Source: Sphaerulina vaccinii (lineage: Eukaryota; Ascomycota; Dothideomycetes; Mycosphaerellales; Mycosphaerellaceae). From it: DNA of 64,000 bases. The notes beneath the pieces were generated by a model, which saw only the letters and a list, made by a program, of their open reading frames with translations, had not been told where the DNA came from and made no database searches. The stretch is taken from NCBI GenBank assembly GCA_022570795.1, contig JAKUDP010000016.1, positions 248,001-312,000 on the forward strand, written 5' to 3'. Of the stretch, positions 63,192 through 64,000 are shown one piece after another. The translations under genes and the position numbers were made by a program. How positions within the stretch are numbered: the stretch's first letter is position 1; each line of letters opens with the position of its first letter.

Positions 63192-63350
63192 GTTGGCGGT
63201 AAACCCATTCCGGCGAAATCTATGCCACCTCGAGCTTTCCAAAGCTACAAGGAGATGATCGACAAACACAATAGAAGGGTTGCCGGGCAGAGATCTGCAT
63301 CGTACGAGAGGGCCTTGGCCAAGGAGCTCGAGAAGATGCCCGACTACTAA
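63192..63350 (+). other. Sense-looking frame following the NUP2 stop codon
   Basis: In the NUP2 frame, 52 codons follow the TAG at 63189-63191 up to the TAA at 63348-63350. They read VGGKPIPAKSMPPRAFQSYK, EMIDKHNRRVAGQRSASYER and ALAKELEKMPDY, which is helical and charged. An internal ATG (63222) would give a 42-residue peptide. It could be readthrough extension, a tiny gene, or chance. Confidence 0.35.
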
Positions 63351-64000
63351 GAGGAACCCAAGGACAGCATCCAGGACCCGGGCTCGGCAGACACGAGCGA
63401 AGGCTAAGCCAAGACGAATTACGCCAGAGGTTAGGCGAACTCAAGCGACATTGGTCGCCGCCGATCAACTGATGGATTGTACGATATATGATGGCTTCAC
63501 ACTGAATGAAGCGAGACTTGAGATTGATTGGCAAAAGAACTGTTTTATTGCATGGCGATTGATAGACATTGCATGGCGTCCGAGCGGAGGTTTGTGTAAT
63601 ATGGGCTTTTGGACCACACACTGCATGGGTATGTCTTATGCTTCACGTACAGACGACACGATTACTTTGACGTTGTAATGTGGACTGCACTGGCCGCTCA
63701 GAGGCGCATAGTTTAGACGAATACTATTCAAAACGAAGGCATGATATGCCAGATTTTACATACTTGGTCCACCATCTCACTTTCTTTCGTCCTTCTACGC
63801 ATTACTGACGAACATAGCTAATGTCTGTCTCGGTCTCTGCACCTTTAAAGACACCAGGCCAGCATGACTTTGCACAGTGCAGGATGGCGATCATCAGTCG
63901 GCATGGAATTGTGAAGAAACATGATTGCATATGAGATGTACTTGAAAAGCACCAACGCCAACGCCAAGTCATACCTCGATTTAATTCGCCACGGCAGCTG
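63351..64000. other. 3' flank to window end, nothing recognised
   Basis: 650 bp after NUP2; frames such as 63280-63678 have no protein character beyond the NUP2 extension. AT-rich from 63480 onward, as expected for 3' untranslated and intergenic sequence. Confidence 0.5.

Overview
The window is nuclear DNA of a filamentous ascomycete. Genes are compact, most have short introns (about 46-165 bp) with GTAAGT/GTATGT-type donors, CTRAY branch sites and CAG/TAG acceptors, and several families seen here (RGS-LOV photoreceptor, fungal L-arabinitol dehydrogenase, DUF6604-like proteins, 'LPxE' F-box-like proteins) are fungal. The mix suggests a Dothideomycete of the Mycosphaerellales type, but that is inference. 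I saw no intact transposon, rRNA, tRNA or CRISPR array.

Layout. 0-1.5 kb: the 3' end of a zinc-type formaldehyde/alcohol dehydrogenase and an F-box-like gene. 2.1-12.3 kb: a run of surface/glycan genes: membrane-anchored arylsulfotransferase-like protein, GT31-like glycosyltransferase, secreted mucin-like PAN protein, GT34 (GMA12/MNN10) transferase, PLOD-like glycosyltransferase and a UDP-sugar epimerase. They are arranged partly as divergent pairs, and together supply a sugar-nucleotide enzyme, three type II membrane transferases, a sulfotransferase and a heavily O-glycosylatable secreted protein. 12.5-21.6 kb: three tandem minus-strand DUF6604-like paralogues, the middle one broken by a frameshift and a stop codon. 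23.3-29.9 kb: two polyol (L-arabinitol/xylitol-type) dehydrogenases flanking an F-box-like gene and a PMP3 gene. 30.3-32.0 kb: an MFS transporter.

34.0-36.8 kb: a six-exon RGS-LOV protein, a blue-light receptor fused to a G-protein regulator. 37.1-37.4 kb: a very small secreted protein with ten cysteines. 38-46.4 kb: two uncharacterised proteins, a quinone-oxidoreductase-like enzyme ending in SKL, and the ubiquitin shuttle Dsk2. 46.5-48 kb: a second cysteine-containing secreted protein and a small membrane protein. 48.4-48.9 kb: a 100-bp tandem minisatellite. 50.4-58 kb: bleomycin hydrolase, a short coiled-coil (SCOC/Slo1) protein, an isocitrate-lyase/PEP-mutase family enzyme and an SCP2 sterol carrier ending in AKL. 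58.6-63.2 kb: nucleoporin Nup2 with an unusually long first intron.

The points most worth following are the glycan cluster, the RGS-LOV gene, the ten-cysteine mini-protein, the Nup2 alternative first exon, sense-looking reading frames directly after the Dsk2 and Nup2 TAG stops, and a repeated C-rich to G-rich strand-composition flip that keeps the same polarity whatever the gene orientation. All exon joins were worked out by hand from splice signals and reading frame; family names come from recognised motifs, not from database searches.
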